64,000 nucleotides of DNA from Erinaceus europaeus (lineage: Eukaryota > Chordata > Mammalia > Eulipotyphla > Erinaceidae): contig NC_080166.1 in assembly GCF_950295315.1 (NCBI RefSeq), positions 97,035,141 to 97,099,140 on the forward strand, read 5' to 3'. The first letter of the stretch is position 1. Every line of letters starts with the position of its first letter. The translations under genes were made by a program, and so were the position numbers. Shown here in pieces: positions 12,490 to 24,555 of this stretch. The notes below the pieces were generated by a model. It had not been told where the DNA came from and did not search any database. It saw nothing but the letters and a program-made list of their open reading frames with translations.

Positions 12490-12712
12490 TCATTTTTTAA
12501 TAAATATTTTTATTTACTTATTATTAGACAGAAACAGAGAGAAATTGAGATGGGAGCGGAAGGTATAGAGGGAGAGAGGCAGGGAGACACCTACAGCCCC
12601 ACTTCATCATCCATGAAGCTTTCCCCCTACAGGTGGGGACCAGGATCTTGAACCCAAGTCCTTGTACTCTGTAATGTGTTCACTCTACAAGGTCCACCAA
12701 CACCTGGCCCTA
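12490..12712 (-). mobile_element. Family B SINE
   Basis: Antisense: TTTTTATTTACTTATTATTA tail, AGACAGAAACAGAGAGAAAT, CATGAAGCTTTCCCCCTACA, GTGGGGACCAGGATCTTGAA and a head ending CCAACACCTGGCCC. Confidence 0.88.
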
Positions 12713-12996
12713 TATTCTTCCATTCCATTGGCCATATTTATCGAGAGCATAATAAAGAATTACACTTTATTTTGTGGGAGCATCTAATCTAAGATGAAGC
12801 TTTGACTCTTTCAACAGCCCTCTAGTGACCCAATCCAACTGTAAATCAATTCTTTCCAATGTCTCTTTTACTAAGAAGCCCCTGCTACACTTGGTATAGT
12901 CTCTCTACCTAAGTCCAGGTAACTTAAACAGATGAGTCCCTGATTGGTCCTGACATAAAGGTATTGTAAATGCCAAAATGTGATTGGAGACTGGAG

Positions 12997-13195
12997 GCTG
13001 AGGAGGGTGGCATCTGGTTAACCTAATAGAGCACATGTCAGGGACCCATATTTGAGTACAGGGACCCCTCATGAACATGAAGACCCTAGAGGATGGAAGC
13101 TTCACATACAGTGAAGAGGTGTTTCTCCTCTCCCTGTCTCTTTCTTTATCACTGTCTACCTTTCACCCTCTGTGTGCAAAGAAAAAAAAATAGCC
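12997..13195 (+). mobile_element. Degraded family B SINE
   Basis: GAGGAGGGTGGCATCTGGTT head, ATGGAAGCTTCACATACAGT body and a pyrimidine-rich end before an A run at about 13182. Diverged and slightly rearranged. Confidence 0.65.
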
Positions 13196-13980
13196 AACAA
13201 TAGAGGTGGAGTCATACAGGCAATAAACACTAGTAATAGCACTGATGGCAAGAAAAGGAAAAAGAGAAGAAAAGAGAAAAAAAAAGCAAGCAAGATAAAA
13301 GAGAGAAGGAAACCACAAACTGAGAAGTAATATAAAAATATATTATTTCTTTTTAATTTCCCCCATGTGATACCGACACTCATATCTCATTGAAAAGCAT
13401 AGTTCTACAGTTTAAGTCATAGGAAAGAAATAGTGTGATTTTTATCAAAGGCAACTGACTGTCAAGTGACTAATCATCATTTTTATAAAATAACAACTTT
13501 AAATGTAAAGGACAAAACTCTGCATCTGGATTTTAATGGGAACTTAACATGAACAACTTTGAAGTGTGCTCCTTTTTCTAACCTGTTATAAATCATTTTC
13601 TTAAATCATTTTCCTCTATTTCCTACTCGCCCCCCACTCCATTTCCTATTCTATTAAACACAAATGAAATGTCCATTCTTCAAGATTTAATACATCCGGG
13701 TTGAAGCCTACTTATGAATCATTACTATTACATTCACAACAAAATGCACAGGGCTTTCAGTGAGAAACTGACCAAAAGAAAATAAATGTTTTATGACATG
13801 AGGAATTAGTTTATATTTGGGATATTCTGAGAAGAAACCTCAAAGGTCTACATTCATGAAATCAAATTGGATTGGAGGTATTATAATCTCTAAGCACTAA
13901 GATAAAATCAGTATTTAATGTCAAATGATAAAAAAAACAAAATGATATTTATGTCTTAGTTGGGCAACTTGGAAACCAAA
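13196..13980. other. Intronic sequence, no gene
   Basis: A purine-rich patch at 13250-13310 is the only notable composition. No exon or repeat family was recognised. Confidence 0.45.
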
Positions 13981-14022
13981 GTGTGTGTGTGCATGTGTGT
14001 GTGTGTGTCTGTGTGTGTGTAG
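13981..14022 (+). repeat. (GT)n microsatellite, interrupted
   Basis: GT repeat with two short interruptions (GCAT and TCTG), so likely more stable than the pure run at 3274. Confidence 0.93.
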
Positions 14023-14127
14023 TGTATCCCTGTGTATGCTCCTACACTTATGAAGTCTTGCTACTTCAACACAGTTTGATTTTTAATAGAAAAGAAAGTA
14101 TCCTTAAGAAAACAATTCATTTATCTA

Positions 14128-14333
14128 TCTCTTTTTATTTTATTTATTATCAGATAGAAACAGAGAGAGAAGTTGAGAAGGTAGGGGAAAAGGGAGAGAG
14201 ACAGAGACACCTGCAGCCCTGCTTCATTACTCCTGAAGCTTTTCCCCTACAGGTGGGGACCAGGGCTTTGAACCTAGGTCCTAGCACATTGTAGTACGAG
14301 CTACCATTGTAATGTGTGCCACTGTCTGGCCCT
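14128..14333 (-). mobile_element. Family B SINE
   Basis: Antisense: TTTTTATTTTATTTATTATC tail, CTGAAGCTTTTCCCCTACAG, GTGGGGACCAGGGCTTTGAA, head end CCACTGTCTGGCCC. A short possible target repeat (TCTATCT) is present on both sides. Confidence 0.87.
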
Positions 14334-17300
14334 GCTGTCTATCTGTTAAGGTAGAAATGCTTTCATTGTATAGAAGTACCAATCAAAGAGGAAAATAAAG
14401 CATTGGAGAGACAGAGGTAGATACATATGTACAAAGAAAGTGAAGGAATCATGATATTCCAAGTGTATTGGAAGAATATAGCTGTAGAAATAGCATCTCT
14501 TCCTGCAAAGTGATCATTTTGTGCTTAGAGATATCATGATAATCTTCTCAAACATAAATTTTAAGGGCACATGAAATGTGTGCTTCCTAAAATTGACTAA
14601 ATATCAAGGCTATGGAAAAATTGAACTATTAAAGAACTTTGTCTCCCTCTCATCTGAGTCCACTGGTGAATGTTGAAACAACATGATGACTTTAAATGGC
14701 TAAACAGACTTAGGACAATTGGCAGCATTGTTAGCAGACTTATTTATTTGTTTTGAGTTTGATCTTAGAACAAGGGTTTGCAAACTACAGCCTCTATACC
14801 TAACTGCTTATGGAGGATTTGTATAATGTGAAAACTATGAGAATCCAAATCTAATTGTCTATAAATAACTTTCCCCCCAGGAAATAGCTGTGTCTATCTT
14901 TTGTATTGTGTATGGCAGATTTTAGTATTAAAAAAAAAACAGAGTGTAACAGAGACAATATATGGCCTGCAAGACCTGAATTACTTAGTTTAGATTCTAA
15001 AATTATACAGGACAGCTACTCTGCTACAGGAAGAATCAACTCGAATCCTTCTTGTTCTGATTTCTCTACATAGCAACTTAATGGAAATTTTCCCAGTTTT
15101 ATTGACTGCCAACACATCCAAATATTTGATACGACACTCCAAAACTGTAACACACAAGACTTGGAAGAAAGTGGTATTCTTTAAGAGTTCCCACTCACAC
15201 TCTTTTCTCAGCCCCTCTTGGGCTATCTATAAGTTGTCTGTTAAATAAGTAGAAATAATACTTAGCTCAATTTGAATGCCCTTGTACTCCTCCAAGATCA
15301 CTAAAGATGATCATCCCAGAAATCAGATAAGAGAATATAAAGCAGAGAATGTGGAACTGAAACCAGCTTGAGAGTTCTTTTACTCACCAAAATAAGTACT
15401 TTTAAACATTCTATGGGCAAATCTGTGGCCAGATTGATGTCCAGCAAGATCACATATGGGGTCACATAATCAACTTACACAGGTGTTTGCTTTCTTAGGG
15501 CACTTAAAGTTTATGACAATAAATTCCCTGGTGCCTGTGATTTTTTTTAAAAGAACCATTAATTCTAAAACAAACTGGGGGTAAGTGTATATGTGAATGA
15601 AGGGAGTTCCACCAGGAAGTCAGAGGAAGAACAAAGGATCTGGGATACACAGTCTGACCACCTAATATCATCTGTTTTCCATGGAAGAAGAGCTGTAGCA
15701 ATTCCTCCCCCTCCTCCCTTTCAACTATGTGTCACTCTTTACTGTGTGTTTCCCCAAATGCCTGCCCAGATGCTATTTTCACTCCAAGATGTTGAGGTGA
15801 CAGCAGCAATGTGATCCTGCCAGATCCTGCTCTCTCCAGGGATGTCTATGAGTCTGAAAGCATCCAGGAATAGACCTGGTGAGTGGCACGGTGGGAAAGA
15901 GCAGGCGACAGGAAGACCTCCTTAGCCACAGAAGCCAGTCTCCGCTTGGGGTCTGCTGCAGCAGACTGTGCCCTCAAAGGTGACACATGGGGACCTCAGA
16001 GTACACAGTACAGATAAACAAACAACAGAAATGAAGGGCTGAGAGTGAGTCACATTCATAGAATATAACCAGCCACACTCCTGACTTATCCAGATTGGAC
16101 TGTGGAGGCAAAGTGTAGTTCTGTATTTCCTCGAATATGGGTAGGAACTCACAGCCTGATTAAAGGGCCAAGAAGATGGCAAGAACTCCCAAAGCGGAGT
16201 GCTACAATTTATGAATCTCCAAATTCCAGTTGATAAAATGCAGTATTCGCTTTAGACTTGGCTCTCTTCAGAGTGTGCAGTAAACAACAAAGTCCTTTCT
16301 GCCCTCAACTCTTAGCCATGCCTGGCCCAAGCATGTGTCTCATGCTCTGTTGCTATGTTTCCACTAATAACTGCTCAGTTTGATCACCTGGTGCTGAAGA
16401 AGCTGAAGGTAGCAAATAATCTAAAGGAACAGGCTTAGGAAGGAAAATACTCTAGAGATAACTTAATGCTTTGGGAACATTTCTGTTAGCTAAGATCATT
16501 TGAATTGTTCATAGTCTCAGCCTGCTTTCAATTACAGACAGTTTCAATTCCAACCAATCAGGTGTGAGCAGTGATATGGGAAGGCAACACTATGTTCTAG
16601 TTTATTCTCTTAAGTTCCTATTCTCCAAACCTCCAAATAAGAATTTCTACATTTTTTTCCAATGTGAATTGTTCTACTAAATGACCCTTTGAGGTTTTTC
16701 AAGGACTGTTAATTCATGATGTTGTTCAGTGACATAATAAGAAATATTTAAATTTCCGCAAAAGTTGTAAGAAATTCAGCTAGTATTCTATTTCAGGGGA
16801 CCTTATCCCCTCAGTCACCTACATTGTGTCATCCTCTTATGTTATCAAATTTTTGGTATACTTTAGATATTATTATTGTTATTATTATTAGTAGTCGTAG
16901 TATTGTAATACAACTTTCTGTATTTTGTACAAGAAATTCCTTTGGATGGAATATCCAAATAAGCTAGCTGCTAAACTCTCTTGCAACAACTGCACAAAGA
17001 GAATTTTAAGGACACAACTCTAGATGGAAAAGATTGCATTTCTACAAACTCTTGGCCAATGATTCTAATGTCTTTTATTGTTTCCTTCCCTCTCTTATTT
17101 AGAGAAGTTGCTTTGTGGGTGACAACAGGCATGGAAGGTGTGATCAGAATTAACAAGGAGTGTAGACCTGTTTGTGTTAAATATTGTTTCCCTTTCAGTC
17201 ACAATTTCCAAGAATAAGGAAGACATGAAGTCAGGATTTACTGATGCCCTCAGGGGTGTGTTGATGACTGCCATTTCACAATCATCTCTACAGTTGGCAG

Positions 17301-17466
17301 GAGATGTCTGATTTACTGTCATGACCAATTCTCATGACATACACAGCTACATAATCCATGATTACTAATTTCCAAATTATTGCCAAATATTGAACAATGC
17401 AGACACAAAAGAACCTCAAAAGTTTAGTACTATCAAAATAATTAGAATGTAGTAAGCATCAAATAC
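14334..17466. other. Intronic sequence, no gene (3.1 kb)
   Basis: The longest stretch here without a young SINE. It includes a TTATTATTATTAG microsatellite near 16868-16897. A G-containing segment around 15800-15960 has more CpG and GC than its surroundings but no clear exon. Frames in it show no family signature. Confidence 0.45.
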
Positions 17467-17831
17467 TTTTTTTTCCCCTCCAGGGTTATTGCTGGGCTCG
17501 GTGCATGCACCATGAATCCACCGCTCCTGGAGGCCATTTTTTCCCCCTTTTGTTGCCCTTGTTGTTGTAGCCTCGTTGTGGTTATTATTATTATCATTTT
17601 TGATGTTGTTCGTTGTTGGATAGGACAGAGAGAAATGGAGAGAGGAGGGGAAGACAGAGAGGGGGAGAGAAAGACAGATACCTGCAGACCTGCTTTACCG
17701 CCTGTGAAGCGACTCCCCTGCAGGTGGGAAGTTGGGGCTCGAACCGGGATCCGAACCGGGATCCTTACACTGGTCCGGTCCTTGCGCTTTGCGCCACGTG
17801 CGCTTAACCCACTGCGCCACCGCTCTACCCC
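17467..17831 (-). mobile_element. Family A SINE, long form with 3' module
   Basis: Antisense, starting with the 3' module (CCTCCAGGGTTATTGCTGGG to CGCTCCTGGAGGCCATTTTT), then a GTTGTTG-rich tail, the body, and the head ending near CTGCGCCACCGCTCTACCC. CpGs are well kept. The B-box region has a local 12-bp duplication (GAACCGGGATCC at 17741 and 17753). Confidence 0.93.
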
Positions 17832-18529
17832 TGAGTATTAAATATTTAATGACTTGGTTTTAAGTGCAATTTATCTTGTAAATCTATATCACTTAATCTC
17901 TAAGAATGGCTGAGCATAAGAACAGGTTCAGAACATTCCTGACATGTTAATAATCTGTCCTCACAAGCTGAGAAGTGTCAACTGTAGAATAACATAAAGC
18001 TAAAGGGACTATATATTGTTGGTTACCATCTTCTTTCAATTAGTTGCCCCTAAATTTAACAAAGAAGCCTCTAGAAACACAGAATGTGGCGTTTCTGCAT
18101 ACCATATTGTCTGTGTGTCAAATAACTATTCACCTCCAAGGAAAATTAGTTCTTAACAGCTATATCTGATTGATGAAGTATAGTAAAACAAAAACAAACA
18201 AACAAACTCCCCAGAGAATGATGAAAAGGTCTAGGATCAAATGTTATTTTAGGAATGGTACCGAGTATGGGGCTATGGTTGAATTATTTTTAAGACACAG
18301 TCACCATGAGCACAAATAGAAGATAGCTTCAAGATAAGGTTAAACACACTGGTTGACCAGGTTTTGTCAAGTCCTGTCCCAAACTACTGCTGCTATTCTA
18401 GGACACTGGGTCAGAGTTGAGAAACATCACTCTATGCCACAATAAGGAAACATCTATAGTCCATTATGCCATAGCCATCTGCTCATATCCTGGCTATTAT
18501 ATCCCAAATCAGTAATTATAAATCCGGTT
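17832..18529. other. Intronic sequence, no feature seen
   Basis: Unique-looking with a short CAAACAAACAAAC run near 18190. No exon was recognised. Confidence 0.45.
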
Positions 18530-18612
18530 GTCTTTCCCTTTACTTTGCTCACTGCTGTAACACAGCCCTTGGCATGTGCGTATTTGATAATAAATGTTGG
18601 ATTGAATGCATC
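18530..18612 (+). mobile_element. Ancient L2/MIR-type 3' end
   Basis: GCTCACTGCTGTAACACAGC, CTTGGCATGTGCG and AATAAATGTTGGATTGAATG follow the well-known order of the L2/MIR terminal consensus (cactgctgt ... tggcac ... aataaatgtttgttgaatg). It predates the hedgehog-specific SINEs. Confidence 0.65.
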
Positions 18613-18889
18613 TGACTCTGCTTTTTCACATGTATAATCTTAACAGCGCAGGCAAGCAACACACCTTGTGATAACAAAATATCCTTTCTGAAATAATGCT
18701 CTCTTTCCTCCTTTTCTTTTTTTTCTTTTTTATTGAAGATGTTAATGGTTTACAGTGTATTCATTGGTGCAGTTTCATTATGCTCCAGGATCCACTCTTT
18801 CTCTCCTCCCCAGCCCCCGCTTCCCCAGAGTCATTTGCTTTGATCCAATACACCTAATCCAGTCCACATTTCACTTTGTGTTATCCCTT

Positions 18890-19143
18890 TTTGTCCCCAG
18901 ATATTGTCCAGATTATAAGTGAGACAGTCAGGTATTTGTCCTTCTACTTTTGGTTTATCTTGTTAAACATAATTATCTTCAAGTTCCATCCAAATTGATG
19001 CAAAGAGATGACTTCATCACTTTTAACAGCTGAGTAGTATTCCATCCTATACATACATACACCGGAGTTTTTAAGCCACTCATCTGTCACTGGACATCTG
19101 GGATACTTCCAGGTTCTGGCAATCACAAATTATGCTGTTTTGA

Positions 19144-19199
<56 letters not shown>

Positions 19200-19745
19200 A
19201 TATCTTCTGATAAGTGTTTTTGTTTCCTTCGGGTAAATCTTCAGGAGAAAAATTGCTGAGTCATAGGGTAGGTCCATTTCTAGTGTTCTGAGAAATTGCC
19301 AGATTGCTTTCTACAATGAATGGCCCATTTTACACTCCTACCAGCAGTGCAGAAGTGTCTCTTTTTCCCCACATCCTCTCCAACATTTGTTGTTTTTGTC
19401 CTTTCTGATGTATGGCATCCTCATGTAAAGTGGAATCACATTATTGACTTTATTTACATTTCTCTGATAATCAGTGACTTTGAGCAATGTCTCATCTATC
19501 TGTTGGCCCATTAGATCTCTTCCTTGGTGAAATTTCTGTCCATGTCCTCGGTGGAGTTGCTCATTTTTTTTGTTTGGTTTGGTTTTGTTGGAGGGAGTAG
19601 ACTTACTAAGCTCTTTATGTATTTTGGTTATTAGCTCTTTGAGGCACATTTTGTAAAGGTTTCCTGTCATGGTGTAAGGTGTCTTTCTCTTTGGGTGATG
19701 ATACCCTGTGCTGGGAAGAAGCTCTTCAATTTGATGTAGCCCCAC
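18890..19745 (-). pseudogene. LINE-1 ORF2 C-terminal remnant
   Basis: Minus-strand frames carry the ORF2 carboxy end in two or more frames. The Cys-rich motif survives in part (KCWRGCG...LLHCW), followed downstream by DLPYDSAIFLLKIYPKE, WKYPRCPVTDEWL and a YSAVKSDE segment. Frameshifts and an AC-repeat expansion in the middle make it non-functional. It is more diverged than the copy at 53-57 kb. Confidence 0.85.
19147..19196 (+). repeat. (AC)n microsatellite within LINE-1
   Basis: AC run inside the ORF2 remnant, between the YPKE-like and WKYPRCP-like coding segments. It replaced ancestral coding sequence and contributes to the frame disruption. Confidence 0.95.
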
Positions 19746-19811
19746 TGGTTTATTTCTTTTGTTTTCTTTGCAGTGGATTTGAATCCTTGAAGGCTTTTAT
19801 TAAGACTATTT

Positions 19812-20028
19812 TCTTTTTTTATTATTATTATTAACTTTGTTCATTGAATAGAGACAGCCAGAAATGAAGAGGGAAGTGATGATAGAGAAAGAGAGAGAGA
19901 GATCTGCAACACTGTTTAACCACTCCCAAAGCTTTCCCCCTGCAGTTGGGGACCAGAGGCTTGAACCCAGGTCCTAGCTCATTGTAACATGTACACTCAG
20001 CTCATGTTGGGTACGTCAACACCCAGCC
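19812..20028 (-). mobile_element. Family B SINE inside the minus-strand LINE-1
   Basis: Antisense: TTTTTATTATTATTATTAAC tail, AAAGCTTTCCCCCTGCAGTT, GGGGACCAGAGGCTTGAACC, head end CAACACCCAGCC. LINE-1 sequence resumes on both sides, and TTGAAGGCTTTTATTAA / CTGAAGGACTTTTTAAA are an imperfect target duplication. Confidence 0.88.
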
Positions 20029-20433
20029 TCTGAAGGACTTTTTAAATCATAAATTGTGACGTGTCCTACCAATATTTTTTTCTTGTGTATTTGCTAATTT
20101 CTATCCTAATATCCATGTCCTTGATCTACTTAGGGTTGACTTTTGTGAACAATGATTTGTGTTGAAGGTTCAATTCTTTTTTTTTATTTAAAATTTTCTT
20201 ATTATTACTAATCCATTTTTTTAATTCAAAAGACACTAAGAAACCAAAAAAAAAGTTTTAAATACCATCAATTGTTAAAAACAACAAAGAAGAGTTTAAG
20301 GAAATATACTTTAACCACATAAACAAACAAAAAGGTATTACACAGGAAAAGTAATGAATGTAACAATGTATGTAAGTACCTAACATGAGCATGCTCTTAC
20401 ATCTAAAACAAAAGATAAAAGGGTAACATCGGT

Positions 20434-20482
20434 ACTATATCTAAATATCTATATATATCTATATCTATATATATATATATAT
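20434..20482 (+). repeat. (TATC/TA)n microsatellite
   Basis: Mixed ATCTATAT and TA repeats inside the retrocopy. Confidence 0.9.
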
Positions 20483-20732
20483 GACAAATGTGCATTAAAG
20501 AATTCTCTAATATAAAACATTTAAAATGTGAAGAATACTTTTTCAAGATACAGAAAACAATTCCGGTAGGAACACCCACAATTCTTATAAAAACATGCTT
20601 GTGGAAGATACGATTCATCTGAGAGCTCATTTCTCAGATGGGCAAAAAGCTATGAAATTGATCATCACAGGCTACTATCTTCCATTTTTGCATTTGAGCT
20701 TCAACACTGATTGGTATGAAAAATAAATCATG

Positions 20733-21018
20733 GGAGTCGGGCTGTAGCTCAGCGGGCTAAGCGCAGGTGGCGCAAAGCACAAGGTCGGCATAAGGATCCC
20801 GGTTTGAGCCCCCAGATCCCCACTTGCAGGGGAGTCGCTTCACAAGCGGTGAAGCAGGTCTGCAGGTGTCTATCTTTCTCTCCCCCTCTGTCTTCCCCTC
20901 CTCTCTCCATTTCTCTCTGTACTATCTAAAAACGACAACATCAATAACAATAATAACTACAACAACAATGAAAAACAAGGACAACAAAAGAGAAAATAAA
21001 CAAATAAAAAATATTAAA
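20733..21018 (+). mobile_element. Family A SINE within the retrocopy
   Basis: Starts GGGAGTCGGGCTGTAGCTCA and has the usual body and CAATAACAATAATAAC tail. ATAAATCAT occurs directly before it (about 20724-20732) and again after the second SINE (about 21337-21346), so the pair sits at one original target. Confidence 0.9.
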
Positions 21019-21029
21019 AAAAAAAGAAA

Positions 21030-21327
21030 TGGGAGTTGGGCTGTAGTACAGCGGGCTAAGTGCAGGTGGCGCAAAGCACAAAGACTGGCATAAGCATAAG
21101 GATCCCGGTTCGAACCCTGGCTCCCCACCTGCAGGGGAGTCACTTCACAGGCGGTGAATCAGGTCTGCAGGTGTCTATCTTTCTCTCCTCTCTGTCTTCC
21201 CCTCCCTCTCTCCATTTCTCTCTGTCCTATCCAACAACAACAACAACAATAATAATAACTACAACAATAAAAAACAAGGGCAACAAAAGGCAATAAATAA
21301 ATAAAATTAAATATTAAAAAAAATTAA
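21030..21327 (+). mobile_element. Second family A SINE inserted at the tail of the first
   Basis: Begins GGGAGTTGGGCTGTAGTACA and ends in a CAACAACAACAATAATAATA tail. AAAAAAGAAAT lies on both sides (about 21019-21029 and 21328-21338), showing that it landed in the A-rich 3' end of the neighbouring copy. Confidence 0.9.
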
Positions 21328-21639
21328 AAAAGAAATATAAATCATACAATTAATTATGGCTATTTTTCAGTCTTTCTGCCATGGATGTTTCCATATAGCA
21401 AAAGAGTACATTTACGTAAAATTATGATTTAAAAACAGTATTATCTATATGAATAAGGCACTATATTTGAAAATAGTTGTTACAGATAATGCTTCAATTC
21501 TATCCACTTGTATATTTCAATCCAATTTTCCCAACACCACTTGTTGAGAAGACTTTCACCATTTAATTGCCCGGGCCCATTTCTCAAAAATTAGTTGGCT
21601 GTATAAGTGTGAGCGTATTTCTGGATCTTTAGAAACCGG

Positions 21640-22960
21640 AATTCTCTTTTAGATGGTGGGCTAGCAGTAGTGTGCTGGGGAAACCTTGCCTTAGAAGGAG
21701 TCCTGGTTTAAACTTAAAGCAAGAGTGTTGTCTTGGCCTGAGAATTGTCTGGTGTGCTGTGGAAAACAGCAGTGTTGTGGAGCCTGGATGTTCTGGGCAA
21801 AGCTCTCAAAGTTAAAGAGGTCACTAGCATCATCACTAGGGTCACCTTGGAAGGTGGGGATCCAGGTTTGTTGGGAGTTCAGCTCTGAGAACTTGGGGGG
21901 GCCCTGAAAGCAGTAAAGACTTCCTATGAAACTTGGTTATTCTGGTTTTGAAGAGTCAAAATGGTAGCCTTTGTTTTCTCTAGCCTGTGCTGGAGGGATC
22001 CTTCCCTTTAAATAATCCCTGTCTCCTCTCCTGGGGTCTGTATGCTTCTCTTCCTGAGACTTTGGACATTCTGTGTCTCAAGGATTGTTTCAATATTTGT
22101 TAGTTCATGCAAATTATATAACTGGAGGTTTTGTTGCCTCAGTTTCACTAAGCACAATCCTGGAGCTACTTGGCCATCACCATCTTGGGTTTCCTTCCCC
22201 ATCCATCCAGGTGAATTCCCAGAGATTATTTCATCGACTCTCTACCATACTTCCTAGAAATACTTATGGAGGTTTATTTCTCACTTGTGTTCAGAAACAC
22301 AATAACTTTGGATCCACTAGAGAGGCTAATTGTTAACCTAGAGTGGAGGGGGATTTTAGTAGCATCCATAAATATGTTGCAAATTTCACATCTCTCCACA
22401 ATTTTTGCTTGTGCTAGGAACTGCCAAAATTCTATATTTAAATGTTCAAAAATTGTCTGCAATTCTACAGTCTGAATAATTTCTTTACCTGAAGGTCAGA
22501 TTGAGTTAGGTTGCTCAGGCATATTCTTATCAGATATCCAGGTATCCAGTAATTCACCAATTTTCAGGAACCTTCTGCAAGTCAGCTGACCAGAGATGCT
22601 GACTTACCTCTTTCTCTTTCTGTGTCCCATGTTGCATAAATCAAATCAATTGCCTCCTACAAGTTCACCCACAGATGATGATCAATTTCAAGTTTATTGC
22701 AGTTATAATCCCACACCTGTCTTTGCTTACTTAAAGCTAGCCATCTTGACAATTGAATTTGGTGATCCTGTGGTGATATATAATAAACCAATTTACAAAG
22801 TGCTTGTTTTTGACCCTGATAACAGCAGATCAGCATTCATGCTAAATTATATGACAGCTCACTTGAGAACTTGGGATTTACTGCTGAAAGCCTATTGGCT
22901 GTGAACTTGTTCCTAACAATTCAAACAATTCAGTGAAGGGGTTGAAGCTTGGAGAGAGTG
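21640..22960. other. Unclassified repeat-like segment
   Basis: Starts near TTTTAGATGGTGGGCTAGCA, which loosely resembles the AGATGGCGGACT...GCTAGCAG start of the LINE-1 5'UTR at 50.8 kb, and later has CCATCACCATCTTGGGTTTC. It might be an old LINE-1 5' region or another unplaced repeat. A 102-codon frame at 22596-22904 shows no family signature and is not called as a gene. Confidence 0.3.
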
Positions 22961-24555
22961 ATTAAGAACCTAATCAAACTGAACTGCATGTAAGCCTCTA
23001 TGAAAAATTATTTTTCTTCCCCATAAAATACTGCAATTTTAGCAGCCATCTGTAAAGCCATGATTGCACCACTGATCATATAGGAACGCATAAAGTCATA
23101 AAAGGCAAAGCAGCTAGTAACGCTACAAGATCTACGGTAGTGTCCATAAGTGTATATTTCTTTAATTGTCTGCGTCCATGACAGTGAGACTTCATAATAT
23201 CTAACCTTTTCCAACTCACAGAGTCATTAATTTATAATAATTACTTTAATTCCCACTAATCATTTAAGATGGATGCCCATAGGTAAATATCTCTCCGTCT
23301 CTATCTTATAGATGAGTGATGGCAGGCCCACAAAAAGGAGAGAGTATGACTATTGCAATTAAAGAAAGGGCAAGAAGTCTCTTTCAAAAATGTGTGTCTG
23401 GAGACCAAGATTTTAAAATAACACCACTTCAAATGCTCTAATAAATTCTCACATGCTTTCCAACCTGGGGCTTTGAAATGTTAGTGTTCAGGTGACAGTG
23501 GAACAGAGAAGCATTATTATTAAAACATGTGTGTGATTACAGCTCAGCCATGGTTTTAAATCCAGAGGTGTGTACAACCTCAGGAGACAGGGGATCAAAA
23601 CCTCTCCTAAAATAGAAGCACATGCCCCTGTGTAATTAAGGGAGAATGGAAAGGCTAAATTGAATTTGATAGATTTTACTATGTAGAAACTATGCAGCCT
23701 GTCTTGATATAGAACAGAATATCTTAATGAAATACCCTGTCTGACTTCAGGCAAATCTCACAGTAACTGGAACTCAATGCTAGGGGACACTAGGAATCAT
23801 CATATATTCCCTCTCTGTAATAACTTTCCTAGGAAAATCTTTTAGTGAATGCCTTAAAGAAAGTAGAATCAAGTGACCCTATATTCCAAAATGTAGATTA
23901 ACAAGCCATGCACAGCCTTCCATACAATCAAATGCATACAGCCTAAATAGTCAAAATGAATATTAGTCACTACCAACTAACCTAAGGGAATATTACACTT
24001 ATCTACCCACCTCTTGAAAAGAAAAACCAGGACTTAGTTATGAAGAAAAGGCTAAAATGGGGTGACAGTACATTGCTGAGGAGAGAAAGTTTCTCAGGTT
24101 TAATGTAGCTTGTTTCTATGTATCACCCCATCTTACTCGTGGTATCAAACTATCTACTATGTGCTTAAATTTCTTGTCTTAAATATTAATATGTCAGGGG
24201 AGAGAAAATATGCATGTGGATTAGTGTAGACAATGGATAGAACAAGAGGAAGCTAAAAAGGCTCAAATGAGTTCACTTCATAAACACATAATTTATTTAA
24301 TTCAGGTAACTAATTGAGAATCTGGCTTACTGAGGAGTCTTCTCAGAACTCCTTGGCTTGGAGAATATTTTAAATCCACATTCTCAATCCCTGAAAAGTC
24401 CTCTGAATTTAAATAAGTCCTCCCACAAAAATTCACACTGATCACCTTAGTTCAGATTAATTCACATGCCTCACATAACTACATTACTTTGATGTGCACA
24501 TCTATGTTAGCATGTGTTTGAATGCTCTGAGTTGCAACTATTTATGGGAAAGTCT
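22961..24555. other. Intronic sequence, no gene
   Basis: AT-rich unique-looking DNA. No exon or repeat family was recognised. Confidence 0.45.

Larger units (their letters stand above)
20178..21492 (-). pseudogene. Unidentified poly(A)-tailed retrocopy nested in LINE-1
   Basis: A 1.3-kb block interrupts the minus-strand LINE-1 and is flanked by the 9-bp repeat TTCAATTCT (20169-20177 and 21493-21501). On the minus strand it ends in AAATAAAAAAAAA, a polyadenylation signal plus tail. It has no introns and no repeat-family signature except the two SINEs inserted in it (20733-21340). Without them it is about 700 bases of AT-rich sequence like a 3'UTR. I do not recognise the source gene and see no meaningful protein frame. 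It could instead be a non-autonomous retroelement. The TSD and tail support LINE-1-mediated insertion. Confidence 0.6.
18719..21628 (-). mobile_element. 5'-truncated LINE-1, interrupted by later insertions
   Basis: Minus-strand LINE-1 beginning with a T-rich run at 18719-18733 (its poly(A)). Reading leftward it holds the ORF2 C-terminal region (CWRGCGEKETLLHCW at about 19338, then WKYPRCPVTDEWLKN and MEYYSAVKS) and a 3'UTR of about 200 bases. The part near 21505-21625 (ACTTGTTGAGAAGACTTTCA and following) is an upstream segment of ORF2. Two later insertions split it, a SINE at 19812-20028 and a retrocopy at 20178-21492, and an AC repeat has grown at 19147-19196. The right edge is approximate. 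Confidence 0.85.

Noticed and set aside
15800..16200. Possible second exon in the GC-richer patch
   Set aside because: No frame resembles a glypican segment and no paired canonical splice sites with conserved coding were found.
17512..17841. 109-codon frame and similar frames with CRPASPPVKR or MERGGEDREGE motifs, also at 26700, 37440, 40426, 43706, 46137, 48779 and 59770
   Set aside because: These are antisense or sense readings of family A SINEs and repeat the same peptide at every copy.
22596..22904. 102-codon frame
   Set aside because: No recognisable domain, no splice sites, and it sits in a segment that looks like an old repeat.
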